NCBI GenBank assembly: GCA_902363675.1
Contig: CABJAV010000038.1
Span: 1-24,699, forward strand
Reading direction: 5' to 3'
DNA length: 24,699 bases
Origin: Lachnospiraceae bacterium
Lineage (GTDB): Bacteria > Bacillota > Clostridia > Lachnospirales > Lachnospiraceae
Shown here: piece by piece, positions 16,636 to 24,468 of the stretch
Position numbering within the stretch: the stretch's first letter is position 1
How the letters are laid out: each line of letters opens with the position of its first letter
Notes under the pieces: model-generated
The model's database searches: none
Told to the model about the DNA's origin: nothing
What the model saw: only the letters and a program-made list of their open reading frames with translations
Translations under genes and position numbers: made by a program

Positions 16636-18606
16636 CTATGGTCTGCCAATTACTACAATTTTTCCGACACTTGCCACATCACGGTAAACTACGCCAACTC
16701 TTTCATTCAGGGCTTCTACCACCTTGCCATTGCCGACATATACTGCCACATGGCTGATATTCTTATATCTTCCGTTGTTTGTGAAACTGTAAAAGATAAG
16801 ATCACCAGGCTGCATTTCATCATAAGATACGGTCTTTCCTGCTTCATCAAGTCCCTGTGCTTCTGCCGCTGCTGTAGTTGCTCCTCCATGACTGATATTC
16901 ACACCTGCATCCTTCCATGAATAATACGCAAGTGAACTGCAATCATAATAATTGCCACTATCTCTTAATTCCTGACTGTAAGGATAACCCACTCTGTGAA
17001 GGGCATAAGAGCAGACTGCTTTCTGCCTGCTATCTGTAATACCACTGAGGATTGCATTTATTTCATCCTCTGTCATGGAACTTACTCCGGGGCTTCCACC
17101 GCCTCCACCGCTTCCACTTCCGGCATATCCAAGCTGTCCCATAAACTCAGGACTCATGATCTGCTCAAGCATTTCTATCTGATCAGAATTAAATCCATAA
17201 ACGGAAATCATATCTCTGTATGATTTGAGCGTAACATTTACATACAGTACCGACTTCGTAACAGTTGTTACATTGCCATCTGCGTCTGTTTCCTCCACAT
17301 CTTTTGTTCCACTACTTGTAGTATAAGAACACATATCATTTACTACAGTCTGCAACCACCCCTTTGATATATCATTCATAATTGTTGCAGTATCGCCTAC
17401 ACCATACTTGACCATGTAGACCGCCATAATGTCGTAGTAGTTACTTGGATTTTCATCCATTCCCTCATAATCTACATACACCAGTTCGCCAAAGTCATAT
17501 CCGGTATGTTCATTCACTTTGGTATTCACATCACGGTTAAATTCAGACACATAAGCACTTGTAACTGTCTGCACTGTATCTCCTGACTCCAGCGGCGGTA
17601 AAAATAAGGCAAATGGTGAATTATAAAGAATCGCTATCACAGCAATAACCGGAACTGCAACGATTACCACTAAAAGAACCAACAGCAAAAGTACAAGTCC
17701 GATAATCGGAGCTGCCGCCTTTATCCAGAGAACTGCCTTTTTTACAATCAGATCTTTTACCAGTTTTACAACACTGTCCGTCTGATTTTCCTGTTCTTTC
17801 ATCTTATCCAGAAAAAATTTAATCTTTCTGCTACGGTTCGCTGCTTTCACATCCTTCGCCTCAATAGATACACCCGTGGCATAGCCTGCCGCCATGCCGA
17901 CTGCTGTACCTGCTCCCGGTGCAACCGCTGTACCTGCCGCTGTGGTTGCCGCTTTTGCCGTAGTTTTGGCAGTTTCTTTTGCAGTGTTCTTGGCAGTTTC
18001 TTTCGCAGTTTCTTTCGCAGTTTCTTTCGCTGCTGTCTTTGTCGTGTCACCGGCAACCTTTTTTGCCGTATCACTGGCAGCTTTCTTTCCCATCTTTTTT
18101 GCCAGCTTCTTTCCTGTTTCTACCTTCTTGATACGCCTCTTTGCTTCGGCTGCCGCTTTCTTTCTGAAAAGTGACGCTCCCCTTGAAGCAGTTCCCGTAA
18201 CCGGACGGCTTGCTTCATATGCAAGATAAGCTGCCTGTGACACTTCCTGCCCGCCTTCCACCTGCTCTGTAACTGCTCCAGTCGCAAGTGCTCCCGTTCT
18301 TCCTGCTATATGAAGATTGGTATTCTTCGTCTTGATAGAAGTATTGGACTCCCGTATATTTCTCTTAAATTTTGAAGGTTCCTTTTCTTTCTTCTCTGCC
18401 TGATGAATGGTACTCTTACGATAAGACTTCTTTTTACCTGTATCATTTATCTTTGCACTGGCAATTTTCGGACCACGCTGTACAGTGTAAATGTTACTGC
18501 CCTTAATTTTAGCTTTCTTCGGTTCATGCATATGAATCTTAGCTTTTTTCTTAGTGTGAATGACCATAGGCTTGTCATCCACTTTTTTTATCTTCAATGT
18601 TCCCAC
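16636..18606 (-). CDS. Membrane-anchored NlpC/P60 cell-wall hydrolase of the conjugation system, 656 aa
   Basis: Opens the cell wall for the mating pore. Residues 1-130 are very basic. Residues about 150-250 are Lys/Ala/Thr-rich with KETAKETAKETAK repeats, then an AAGTAVAPGAGTAVGMAAGY segment. One long hydrophobic membrane segment lies near 297-328. An extracellular domain (330-480) that may be VirB8-like follows, then a Gly-rich linker near 497. The C-terminal NlpC/P60 domain (from about 520) has catalytic Cys near 554 (YYDCSSLAYYSW) and His near 618 (ISHVAVYVGNG). The layout matches the CD1108-like proteins of clostridial ICEs. The gene follows virB4, with a terminator-like hairpin between. 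Confidence 0.88.
   Translation of the reverse strand: MGTLKIKKVDDKPMVIHTKKKAKIHMHEPKKAKIKGSNIYTVQRGPKIASAKINDTGKKKSYRKSTIHQAEKKEKEPSKFKRNIRESNTSIKTKNTNLHIAGRTGALATGAVTEQVEGGQEVSQAAYLAYEASRPVTGTASRGASLFRKKAAAEAKRRIKKVETGKKLAKKMGKKAASDTAKKVAGDTTKTAAKETAKETAKETAKNTAKETAKTTAKAATTAAGTAVAPGAGTAVGMAAGYATGVSIEAKDVKAANRSRKIKFFLDKMKEQENQTDSVVKLVKDLIVKKAVLWIKAAAPIIGLVLLLLVLLVVIVAVPVIAVIAILYNSPFALFLPPLESGDTVQTVTSAYVSEFNRDVNTKVNEHTGYDFGELVYVDYEGMDENPSNYYDIMAVYMVKYGVGDTATIMNDISKGWLQTVVNDMCSYTTSSGTKDVEETDADGNVTTVTKSVLYVNVTLKSYRDMISVYGFNSDQIEMLEQIMSPEFMGQLGYAGSGSGGGGGSPGVSSMTEDEINAILSGITDSRQKAVCSYALHRVGYPYSQELRDSGNYYDCSSLAYYSWKDAGVNISHGGATTAAAEAQGLDEAGKTVSYDEMQPGDLIFYSFTNNGRYKNISHVAVYVGNGKVVEALNERVGVVYRDVASVGKIVVIGRP
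17969..18028 (-). repeat. Tandem 12-bp repeat coding Lys-Glu-Thr-Ala units
   Basis: Five consecutive 12-base units lie within the NlpC/P60 gene; the three at 17993-18028 are identical (plus strand GCAGTTTCTTTC) and two are diverged. They encode KETA units of the cytoplasmic tail. Unit number is expected to vary between strains. Confidence 0.85.
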
Positions 18607-18633
18607 CTTCTTTCTGTATCCTTAAAAAAGGTA

Positions 18634-18667
18634 AAAAGTAGCCATCCGGAACTTAGTCCAAATGGCT
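18634..18667 (-). terminator. Terminator-like hairpin between virB4 and the NlpC/P60 gene
   Basis: On the minus strand an 11-bp stem (AGCCATTTGGA / TCCGGATGGCT, two G-U pairs) with a 6-base loop is followed by ACTTTTTACC and a second T-run. It lies 15 bases after the virB4 stop and 28 bases before the next gene's ATG, so it would attenuate downstream expression. Confidence 0.65.
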
Positions 18668-18681
18668 GATACATTGCAATT

Positions 18682-21060
18682 CTAATCAGCAAATTTTGCC
18701 TCCCTTTTCTTCTGCTCCGCAATCTTTTCGTGGATATTGGTGTTATACAGTCTGTAAAGGTCAGTGTCCTTGCTGATCTGGTTATCAAACGGAATTACCA
18801 CGGAACCACACTTGATAAGTCCCATTCCCGATGCAGTATTGGTTACGAAACGAAGCTGTGCCTCTGATACACCGATAACCTCTGCCATCTTGGAACTGTC
18901 TGTATTCGCCTGCTTTAAGAGTGCAACAAACTCCGAGTTTGCAAGCATTGTAGTGGCGGTGTAGTTCTGTAAAAGATCCACGACGTTCTGAGTGATACCC
19001 GTGCACAGTCCACCTTGTTTCCTCACCTTCTTCCAGAGCTGCTGTAAATATTTTGCAGAATACTCCGAATTAAGCAGGACGTGGAACTCATCAATATAGA
19101 GCCAGGTTGCCTTGCCCTTCTGCCCGTTTTCTACAATTCTGTTCTGAATGGACTCCATCATAACAAGCATTGTGATAGGACTAAGTTCCGTGCCTAAGTC
19201 CCTGATACCATATACCGTGAATCGGTTATCTACATCAACATTTGTCTGATGGTTAAAGATATTGAGGGAACCATTTACAAAAAGTTCCAAAGACAATGCG
19301 ATATCCTTTGCTTCGTCCTCCGGCTGTTCCATAAGGATATCGTAGAAGTCACTCATTACCGGAATATACTTTTCCCTGCCCCTTGCGATGTCGATATACA
19401 TCTTTCTCACGCAGCGGTCAATGATTGATTTCTGTCTGGAATTTAAGCTGTCCCCGATACACTGCTCACAAAGACCAAGCATAAATTCCCCTTTTTCCCT
19501 TATCATTCCCTTTGAATCATTCGGATCAAGACTCCACACATCCATCTCAAGCGGATTTACATAGTTGTCCGTGTATGTGGACATATTTACCACGGTTCCG
19601 CCATAAGTCTGTGCAATATCAAAATATTCGTTCATCGGATCAATGACGATAATCTCATCATCCCCCGATAAAAATACGCTGCCCATTTCCATCTTACAGA
19701 AGAATGATTTGCCGGAACCCGGCACTCCGAATACAAAGCCATTTCCGTTGATGAGCTTCTTTCTGTTGCCAATATTCACATTCTTACTGATCTGGTTTAT
19801 ACCGTAATAATTACCTGTACTGTCATTCAGTTCCTGCACATTGAACGGCATAAGCACCGCAAGCGACTGGGTAAGAAGGGTACGCATTGTTTCCACCTGT
19901 CTTACACCAATCGGAAGTGCCGTGTTGAGTGCTTCCCTCTGCTTTAAGTAGTGTGTATCAATCGTACAACTGTTACGTTTTCCGATTGTTTCTACTGTTT
20001 CGCAGACACTCTCAAGCTCCTTCTTACTTTCTGCCATAAGGATAATGGTAACTCCTACAAAGAAAAGACACTGGTCATTCTCACGAACATCATCCATAAT
20101 TGCCTCAATCTCTTTTTTCTCCGTTCTCTTTGCATAAGAGATTTCTGTGGAGAAGTCATTGTTCTTATTACGGACTCTCTGCTGCTTGATAATATCCGAT
20201 TCAATACCAAGATATTTCTTCTGAAGCACCTTTGTGGTCAAATCCTTTGGCACAGGCACTACATCAATACTGGTAATGGAGTGTACCGGAAGGGAAGTAA
20301 TCTCATTGATAAATCTGTCAGATAAACTGCTGGGATACTTCTTAATGAAAAGTGCCTTGCAGTATTTACTCTCGTCCTCAAAATGGTCTGGGAAATATTT
20401 CACCATACCATTACATAAATCATTCTTAAAATCTGCTCCGACCTTCTTTGCCTTTTTGATATCAAAATCAAAACTGCCCTCATCGCCAAGATGGTAATAG
20501 TCATAGAGCACTTTCAGCCTTTCATTGCCGTTAAGCGGCACAATCTCCGCCCCCAGTTCAATGAAAGCCTTGTGTATTGTTGCCTCAAGTGTGGCAAACT
20601 GTGCCTTTGCCTCCTCAAAGTTCTTTCTCTCAATCGTGATCGTCAGGTATCTTTCCTGTTCAATCCCCTGTCTGCCCTCAATAATCTTCTCCTCAATAAT
20701 GTCATTGTAGATTCTTCGGTAATTATTGAAGCCATCGTTTTTTTCTGTAATAAGAACCTTATCACGGAGATCCTCCATATTTTTGTTCTTATTGTTAATC
20801 GTAATCTTATAATTACAGTCCAGCGAATTTAAGAATTTGCAGTATCTTTCAAAAATGCCGATCTGCTCATCCTCCGTTGCCGTTGTGTAATTGATGTCCT
20901 GAAAGCGGTAACACTTGGAATACTTATTCCTGCTTACTTCAAAAATACCGTTTTCAGCCACCGCCATAATTTCTATGGTTTCCTGAATGGATTTCGGTGT
21001 CTTATACAAAGGCTCACTTGCCTTTTTCAAGAGCTTAAATCCGTCCGTAAATAAACCCAT
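18682..21060 (-). CDS. virB4: VirB4/TraE-type conjugation ATPase, 792 aa
   Basis: Powers assembly and transfer in the type IV secretion system at the cytoplasmic face of the membrane. Walker A is GVPGSGKSFF near residue 448, and Walker B is WLYIDEFHVLL near residue 655. DPMNEYFDIAQTYGGTVVNMS and the late GLCTGITQNVVDLLQNYTATTMLANSEF are typical of VirB4 proteins of Gram-positive ICEs (CD1110-like). Length is normal and the frame is intact. Upstream is the inverted toxin-antitoxin pair, so this gene depends on transcription reading across that insertion or on a promoter I cannot identify. Confidence 0.93.
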   Translation of the reverse strand: MGLFTDGFKLLKKASEPLYKTPKSIQETIEIMAVAENGIFEVSRNKYSKCYRFQDINYTTATEDEQIGIFERYCKFLNSLDCNYKITINNKNKNMEDLRDKVLITEKNDGFNNYRRIYNDIIEEKIIEGRQGIEQERYLTITIERKNFEEAKAQFATLEATIHKAFIELGAEIVPLNGNERLKVLYDYYHLGDEGSFDFDIKKAKKVGADFKNDLCNGMVKYFPDHFEDESKYCKALFIKKYPSSLSDRFINEITSLPVHSITSIDVVPVPKDLTTKVLQKKYLGIESDIIKQQRVRNKNNDFSTEISYAKRTEKKEIEAIMDDVRENDQCLFFVGVTIILMAESKKELESVCETVETIGKRNSCTIDTHYLKQREALNTALPIGVRQVETMRTLLTQSLAVLMPFNVQELNDSTGNYYGINQISKNVNIGNRKKLINGNGFVFGVPGSGKSFFCKMEMGSVFLSGDDEIIVIDPMNEYFDIAQTYGGTVVNMSTYTDNYVNPLEMDVWSLDPNDSKGMIREKGEFMLGLCEQCIGDSLNSRQKSIIDRCVRKMYIDIARGREKYIPVMSDFYDILMEQPEDEAKDIALSLELFVNGSLNIFNHQTNVDVDNRFTVYGIRDLGTELSPITMLVMMESIQNRIVENGQKGKATWLYIDEFHVLLNSEYSAKYLQQLWKKVRKQGGLCTGITQNVVDLLQNYTATTMLANSEFVALLKQANTDSSKMAEVIGVSEAQLRFVTNTASGMGLIKCGSVVIPFDNQISKDTDLYRLYNTNIHEKIAEQKKREAKFAD

Positions 21061-21089
21061 TGTCTCTAACCTCGCTTTCTTATCTGTGA

Positions 21090-21120
21090 AAGCCCGCCGG
21101 GAACGTCACCCAACGGGCTT
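21090..21120 (-). other. Strong hairpin in the virB4 leader
   Basis: Twelve bases pair (21090-21101 with 21109-21120, two G-U pairs) around a 7-base loop, about 30 bases before the virB4 start. The minus-strand tail is only TTTCACAG, so termination would be weak. It resembles the other AGCC...GGCT hairpins of this operon. Confidence 0.6.
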
Positions 21121-21189
21121 GTTCCCGACCTCACGGTCAGATACATATGAATAGTTGTGTTTATCCTGCTAACACTAATGGTATATCCA

Positions 21190-21218
21190 TTGACTTCATA
21201 ACAAAATTTGTGTATAAT
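21190..21218 (+). promoter_or_regulatory. Promoter of the toxin-antitoxin pair
   Basis: TTGACT (21190-21195) and a perfect TATAAT (21213-21218) are separated by 17 bp, 28 bases before the antitoxin start. AAGGAGG follows 8 bases before the ATG. Confidence 0.85.
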
Positions 21219-21226
21219 TTTGTTAT
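21198..21226. promoter_or_regulatory. Operator palindrome over the -10 box
   Basis: ATAACAAAATT (21198-21208) and AATTTTGTTAT (21216-21226) are perfect 11-bp inverted repeats with a 7-bp spacer, covering the spacer and -10 box. This is the expected binding site for autorepression by the antitoxin or the toxin-antitoxin complex. Confidence 0.8.
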
Positions 21227-21245
21227 CAAATAAGGAGGTGTTTTT

Positions 21246-21509
21246 ATGCCAGCAATCAAATCAAGTGCTGATTTAAGGAATAATTACAATGAAATTTCTA
21301 CATTTTGTCATAATTATCCTGAACCAGTTTTCATCACGAAGAATGGAAAAGGCGACCTTGCCGTTATGAGCATTGAAGCCTACGAAGAACTGACCAGCCG
21401 CTTTGAACTTTACAGCCAGATCAAGGAAGGAATGGACGATATTGTCACAGGCAACACCAGACCATTTTCCGAAGCTATGGCTGATATCAGGAGCCGCCGC
21501 AGTCGATGA
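21246..21509 (+). CDS. Phd/YefM-family antitoxin, 87 aa
   Basis: Neutralises the adjacent ParE/RelE toxin and represses its own promoter. The N-terminal Phd/YefM fold is visible: IKSSADLRNNYNEISTFC, then PVFITKNGKGDLAVMSIEAYEEL. The C-terminal 40 residues are a charged helix that would bind the toxin. The start is fixed by AAGGAGG and by a promoter with an operator palindrome. The stop overlaps the toxin start (ATGA). It is transcribed against the surrounding conjugation genes and serves plausibly to stabilise the element in the cell. Confidence 0.92.
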   Translation: MPAIKSSADLRNNYNEISTFCHNYPEPVFITKNGKGDLAVMSIEAYEELTSRFELYSQIKEGMDDIVTGNTRPFSEAMADIRSRRSR

Positions 21510-21838
21510 GCTATCAGGTTCATATCACTTCCACCGCAGAACACGATATTATGCGTGCTGCGGATTACATCGAATTTACCCTCAAAAATCCTGATGCCGC
21601 AGATAATCTGTTAGATGCTGCGACTGAGCAGATAAGCTCACTAGCCGACCTGCCACAGAAGTTCTGTCTGGTAGATGATCCGGTACTGGCAAGCTGGGGC
21701 ATTCGTTTTGTGATAATCAATAATTACCTTGCCTTTTATACGATTGATGAAGAAAAGCAGACTGTAATCATAGTCCGATTTCTCTATCAGAAAAGTAACT
21801 GGACTTCCATTCTTCGACAGGGATTTTCCCTCATTTAA
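21506..21838 (+). CDS. RelE/ParE-family toxin, 110 aa
   Basis: The sequence follows the RelE/ParE pattern: YQVHITSTAEHDIMRAADYIE in the first helix, then a WGIRFVIINNYLAFYTIDEE core and a final VIIVRFLYQKSNW strand. Toxins of this fold either cleave ribosome-bound mRNA (RelE) or poison gyrase (ParE). The long first helices and the VRFLYQ end favour the ParE side, but the target cannot be settled by eye. It overlaps the antitoxin by 4 bases and ends in its own terminator, which also overlaps the 3' end of the convergent prgI gene. Confidence 0.9.
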   Translation: MSYQVHITSTAEHDIMRAADYIEFTLKNPDAADNLLDAATEQISSLADLPQKFCLVDDPVLASWGIRFVIINNYLAFYTIDEEKQTVIIVRFLYQKSNWTSILRQGFSLI

Positions 21839-21867
21839 GGAATCTGTTTTTATGCAGGTTCCTTTTT
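21837..21867 (+). terminator. Terminator of the toxin-antitoxin pair
   Basis: AAGGAATCTG (21837-21846) pairs with CAGGTTCCTT (21855-21864), one G-U, followed by TTT. It starts at the toxin stop codon and runs into the convergent prgI stop, leaving no free spacer. Confidence 0.8.
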
Positions 21868-22378
21868 AGTGCATTGCTTTATAAGCAGCCACACCCGCTA
21901 CCGCCAGCACAAACACGGCTGCCAGTCCAAACATCATGTTTCTTGTCTTTTTCTTCATTTCTTCAAATTCCTCCTGTTTCTTTACTGCTGACTCAGATGT
22001 TGTAATCTCTGATTGAGTTTTTTTACCTTTCTTCTTTACCTGTCCGTTCTGCTCCATTTCAAAAGCCTTGATAATCGGCTCTCCCTCAGTAGATACATAG
22101 GTAAGAGCCTTATTTCCAAACATAAAATGCAGTTTCTTTCCCATATACTCGTAGAAATTCATTCCATTAAAAGAATAAAATCCTCCAAGTGCTATCGGAG
22201 CTACACACGGAATCGCCACATAAGCAGAACCCGTAAGACCAATATATCTATAAAGAAGTAATACGATACCGCCACCGACTATCACACTGGCAATAGAAAA
22301 TACAAGCTGTTTTGCTGTAAGTCCCATTGCCACCGATTCCTGATAACGGTCAATGTCTTTGTTTATTTCAATAACCAT
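21866..22378 (-). CDS. prgI: PrgI-family conjugation membrane protein, 170 aa
   Basis: PrgI proteins are the VirB3-like inner components that partner with VirB4 in Gram-positive conjugation. The N-terminus INKDIDRYQESVAMGLTAKQL is diagnostic. It is followed by two membrane segments (about 25-43 and 51-67), a FNGMNFYEYMGKKLHFMFGNKALTY motif and a charged coil. Unusually, a third hydrophobic segment lies at about 147-165, giving a C-terminal anchor. In related elements prgI directly precedes virB4; here the toxin-antitoxin pair separates them. Confidence 0.9.
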   Translation of the reverse strand: MVIEINKDIDRYQESVAMGLTAKQLVFSIASVIVGGGIVLLLYRYIGLTGSAYVAIPCVAPIALGGFYSFNGMNFYEYMGKKLHFMFGNKALTYVSTEGEPIIKAFEMEQNGQVKKKGKKTQSEITTSESAVKKQEEFEEMKKKTRNMMFGLAAVFVLAVAGVAAYKAMH

Positions 22379-22391
22379 TGTCCTCTGCCCC

Positions 22392-22802
22392 CTATCTTGC
22401 TAACTCCTTTGTCTCCGGCTTTCTTGCCATACCGATATTTGCCTCATACATATCCATTCCATCCGGACACAGTTCTCTCAGCTTATCGACATTGAACAGA
22501 TAAAGAGGATATTCACAATAACCACTCCTCTGTGTAAATCCTGTAAACTCCCCAAGCTCATTTTCTGTGATGAATTTCTCAATATCCGGCATATCATTCA
22601 CATTCAGATATCCGCAGTAATTCGGTGCAGCAACAGACAAATTTACGGTCACATCACCAAACGGCTCATCGTATCCATCTTCATTACACATAAGCCCGAT
22701 ATACATTGCCTTGTTATTCATATACTGCTGAATATCGAGTGTTACCTGTGTCTCCCCGGAAAAACTGGAATTATAAGTCACCTGTTTCTTTTCATTATCC
22801 AT
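22392..22802 (-). CDS. DUF4313-like protein, 136 aa
   Basis: A soluble protein with the pattern of DUF4313: an opening beta region ending in FGDVTVNLSVAAPNYCGYLNV, then IEKFITENELGEFTGFTQRSGYCEYPLYLFNVDKL. Proteins of this type sit in conjugative elements of gut bacteria and have no known activity. It lies 13 bp downstream of the VirB6-like gene and 13 bp before prgI, clearly in the same operon. The family name is from recognition, without a search. Confidence 0.75.
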   Translation of the reverse strand: MDNEKKQVTYNSSFSGETQVTLDIQQYMNNKAMYIGLMCNEDGYDEPFGDVTVNLSVAAPNYCGYLNVNDMPDIEKFITENELGEFTGFTQRSGYCEYPLYLFNVDKLRELCPDGMDMYEANIGMARKPETKELAR

Positions 22803-22814
22803 AAATGCCTCCTT

Positions 22815-23657
22815 CTATAATCCGAATGCCTTACTTGTAAGTGTCTGTGCTCCCTTCACACTTCCAACCGTCATTGCTATGGTAAATGTCATTTCACACA
22901 GATAAATAAGTGTCTGTGCCCAGTCTGCATAACTTCCCGTAAAGGAAGGCAGCCCTGCATTGATAAATGCATTGCATACCACAATCGCAAGTGCCATTGT
23001 TACCGCCTCAAACACACAGGATAAGAAATACTTACAGTAAGTTGACATCGTATGACTTACCATTCTGTTTCCTGCCATTGTAGAGCAGGCGATTGCTCCA
23101 AGCGGCACAATGATCAATATTTTTAAGAATCTGAAATACACGGTGTAAATGATAAAGAAACCACAGATAATAATGATGATTGCAAGCAGTGCCGTAAGGA
23201 TCAGCATTACCAGACTTTCACCAAATCCAAGTTCCTTAATGACATCTGCCTGTGCACTGTCAATGGCAAGCTGTGTTGTTGTTCCTGCCGAAATAAGCCC
23301 TACCAGATTTCCGATGGAAGTAAAAAATGCTTTCATAATCGTGACATTATTGGCAACAAACCATTCTGCAAGTCCTAATCGGATAAGCATACGCAGGATT
23401 GATTCAAACCTCATTTCATCTTTCACATCTATACTTTCCGAACAGAAACCGATAACAAAGAACAGTACCACAAGGGAAGAACCAACTGCTACAAAGATTG
23501 GCTCTATTCCCTCAATGACTGCCCACGGACCACCGCCCTTAAAACTGACGGGCGATTGTCCAAGCATTGCAAAAACCAAAGATATCTGATTATTCCAAAA
23601 TCCAAACATAGCTTCAAGGAGAGCAAGTATTTTGTCTCCCAGCTTAAAAATATCCAT
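22815..23657 (-). CDS. VirB6/TrbL-like polytopic membrane protein, 280 aa
   Basis: A channel-forming inner-membrane component of the type IV secretion system. It has about six hydrophobic segments, including FVAVGSSLVVLFFVIGFCSE (near 55-75), a long ILTALLAIIIIICGFFIIYTVYF stretch (near 150-175) and a C-terminal AVTMALAIVVCNAFI region. The PLGAIACSTMAGNRMVSHTM segment between segments is typical of the clostridial ICE members of this group. It follows the Maff2-like gene by 54 bp. Confidence 0.88.
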   Translation of the reverse strand: MDIFKLGDKILALLEAMFGFWNNQISLVFAMLGQSPVSFKGGGPWAVIEGIEPIFVAVGSSLVVLFFVIGFCSESIDVKDEMRFESILRMLIRLGLAEWFVANNVTIMKAFFTSIGNLVGLISAGTTTQLAIDSAQADVIKELGFGESLVMLILTALLAIIIIICGFFIIYTVYFRFLKILIIVPLGAIACSTMAGNRMVSHTMSTYCKYFLSCVFEAVTMALAIVVCNAFINAGLPSFTGSYADWAQTLIYLCEMTFTIAMTVGSVKGAQTLTSKAFGL

Positions 23658-23711
23658 ACCTGTTATTCACCTCTTTTCTTCTATTGCAACAGGGATTATT
23701 TTTTCCCTATC

Positions 23712-24089
23712 TTAGAAGCCTAAGAAAGTGAGTACAGTAGAAATACCTGCCATGATAATACCTGCCACAACTCCCTTTAAAGCTGAGTTCATAGTAGATG
23801 AATCCTGCTGCTGGTATGCCTGTGCAAATTCCATAACATTTTTTGCAAGGATAATGACACCGACTGCACCGATAACTGCGATCACAAGCGTTTTTAAGTT
23901 CTCAAGCGGCTGTGTTACTGCCGAAGTGCCTCCTGCCGCAAAGCAGGTAGTGCTCATAAGCATTACTCCCATAATGGCTCCGGATAATGCCGGAACAAAT
24001 TTTCTCTTAAAATGAATAAATCTCTGCTTCATACCTTTTTCCTCCATCTGATTGTTGTTGGTTGTCGTAATAATCTGTTCTTTTCTCAT
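23712..24089 (-). CDS. Maff2/VirB2-like small membrane protein, 125 aa
   Basis: Probably the pilin-like or pore subunit of the mating channel. It has a basic N-terminus, a signal-like segment (FVPALSGAIMGVMLMSTTCFAAG), then two hydrophobic segments, LKTLVIAVIGAVGVIILAK and GVVAGIIMAGISTVLTFLGF, separated by EFAQAYQQQDSSTMNSALK. That loop layout is the Maff2 pattern. The first ATG (24089) has a GGAG site, but a second ATG at 24032 has an equally good GGAGG. The 19-residue extension may therefore be absent from some or all of the protein. It is the first gene of the visible operon, behind a structured leader. Confidence 0.85.
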   Translation of the reverse strand: MRKEQIITTTNNNQMEEKGMKQRFIHFKRKFVPALSGAIMGVMLMSTTCFAAGGTSAVTQPLENLKTLVIAVIGAVGVIILAKNVMEFAQAYQQQDSSTMNSALKGVVAGIIMAGISTVLTFLGF

Positions 24090-24110
24090 ATTGGTTGTCT
24101 CCTTTTCGAT

Positions 24111-24146
24111 AAAAAAATAGCCAGCAGGGTTTATCCCTAACTGGCT
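24111..24146 (-). terminator. Intrinsic terminator/attenuator just before the Maff2-like gene
   Basis: On the minus strand AGCCAG pairs with CTGGCT and AGGG with CCCT inside it, followed by ATTTTTTT. It ends about 20 bases before the gene's start, so it must be bypassed for operon expression. Confidence 0.75.
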
Positions 24147-24244
24147 GTTAAAAGTTGCTTTATATGATCAGGCATAGCCTGTTGTAATGATAAAACCGGG
24201 CTTTCCCCGATATGTTTTGCTGTTACCACCTCCTTTTATGGCAC

Positions 24245-24280
24245 AAAAAAGCACCTTAACTATAATTGGCTAAAGTGCTT
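24245..24280 (-). terminator. Intrinsic terminator upstream in the operon leader
   Basis: AAGCACTTTA pairs with TAAGGTGCTT (one G-U) around a 12-base loop, followed by TTTTG on the minus strand. It may end an upstream transcript or act as a first attenuator. Between this and the next terminator lies an orphan AAAAGGAGGTGG ribosome-like sequence (about 24225-24237) with no properly spaced start codon. Confidence 0.65.
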
Positions 24281-24349
24281 ATATGAGTTCGTTATTAAAA
24301 TATTTTAGTGTCAGACAAACTTGAATTGAGATTTCACCTGTTTTAAGAG

Positions 24350-24380
24350 ATTTAATAACTGTTATATTTTGTTATTAAAT
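24350..24380. repeat. Operator-like AT-rich inverted repeat
   Basis: ATTTAATAAC (24350-24359) and GTTATTAAAT (24371-24380) are perfect 10-bp inverted repeats, 11 bases apart. Another GTTATTAAAA lies at 24291. Such a site fits a dimeric repressor; none is visible. Confidence 0.5.
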
Positions 24381-24397
24381 TCTCCACAAGCCCTTGA

Positions 24398-24468
24398 AAA
24401 CACTGGATTTATCGCAGGTGAGCTTTTCCTTATTGTTTCCCTTGTGTTATATCGTCCCATCAGTGTTT
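24398..24468. repeat. Long-range inverted repeat
   Basis: AAACACTG (24398-24405) and CAGTGTTT (24461-24468) are exact complements, and flanking GCCCTT/AAGGGC copies (24390-24395 and 24481-24486, approximately) extend the symmetry imperfectly. The function is unknown. Confidence 0.4.

Noticed and set aside
17969..18028. Regular short repeats considered as a CRISPR array
   Set aside because: Units are directly adjacent without spacers and translate in frame as a protein repeat.
17847..18074. Minus-strand 75-codon basic repeat frame
   Set aside because: Frame-shifted shadow of the same KETA repeat, without a ribosome site.
17894..18229. Plus-strand 111-codon frame with repeated Val-Ser-Phe-Ala units
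   Set aside because: It is the antisense reading of the Lys-Glu-Thr-Ala repeat in the NlpC/P60 gene.
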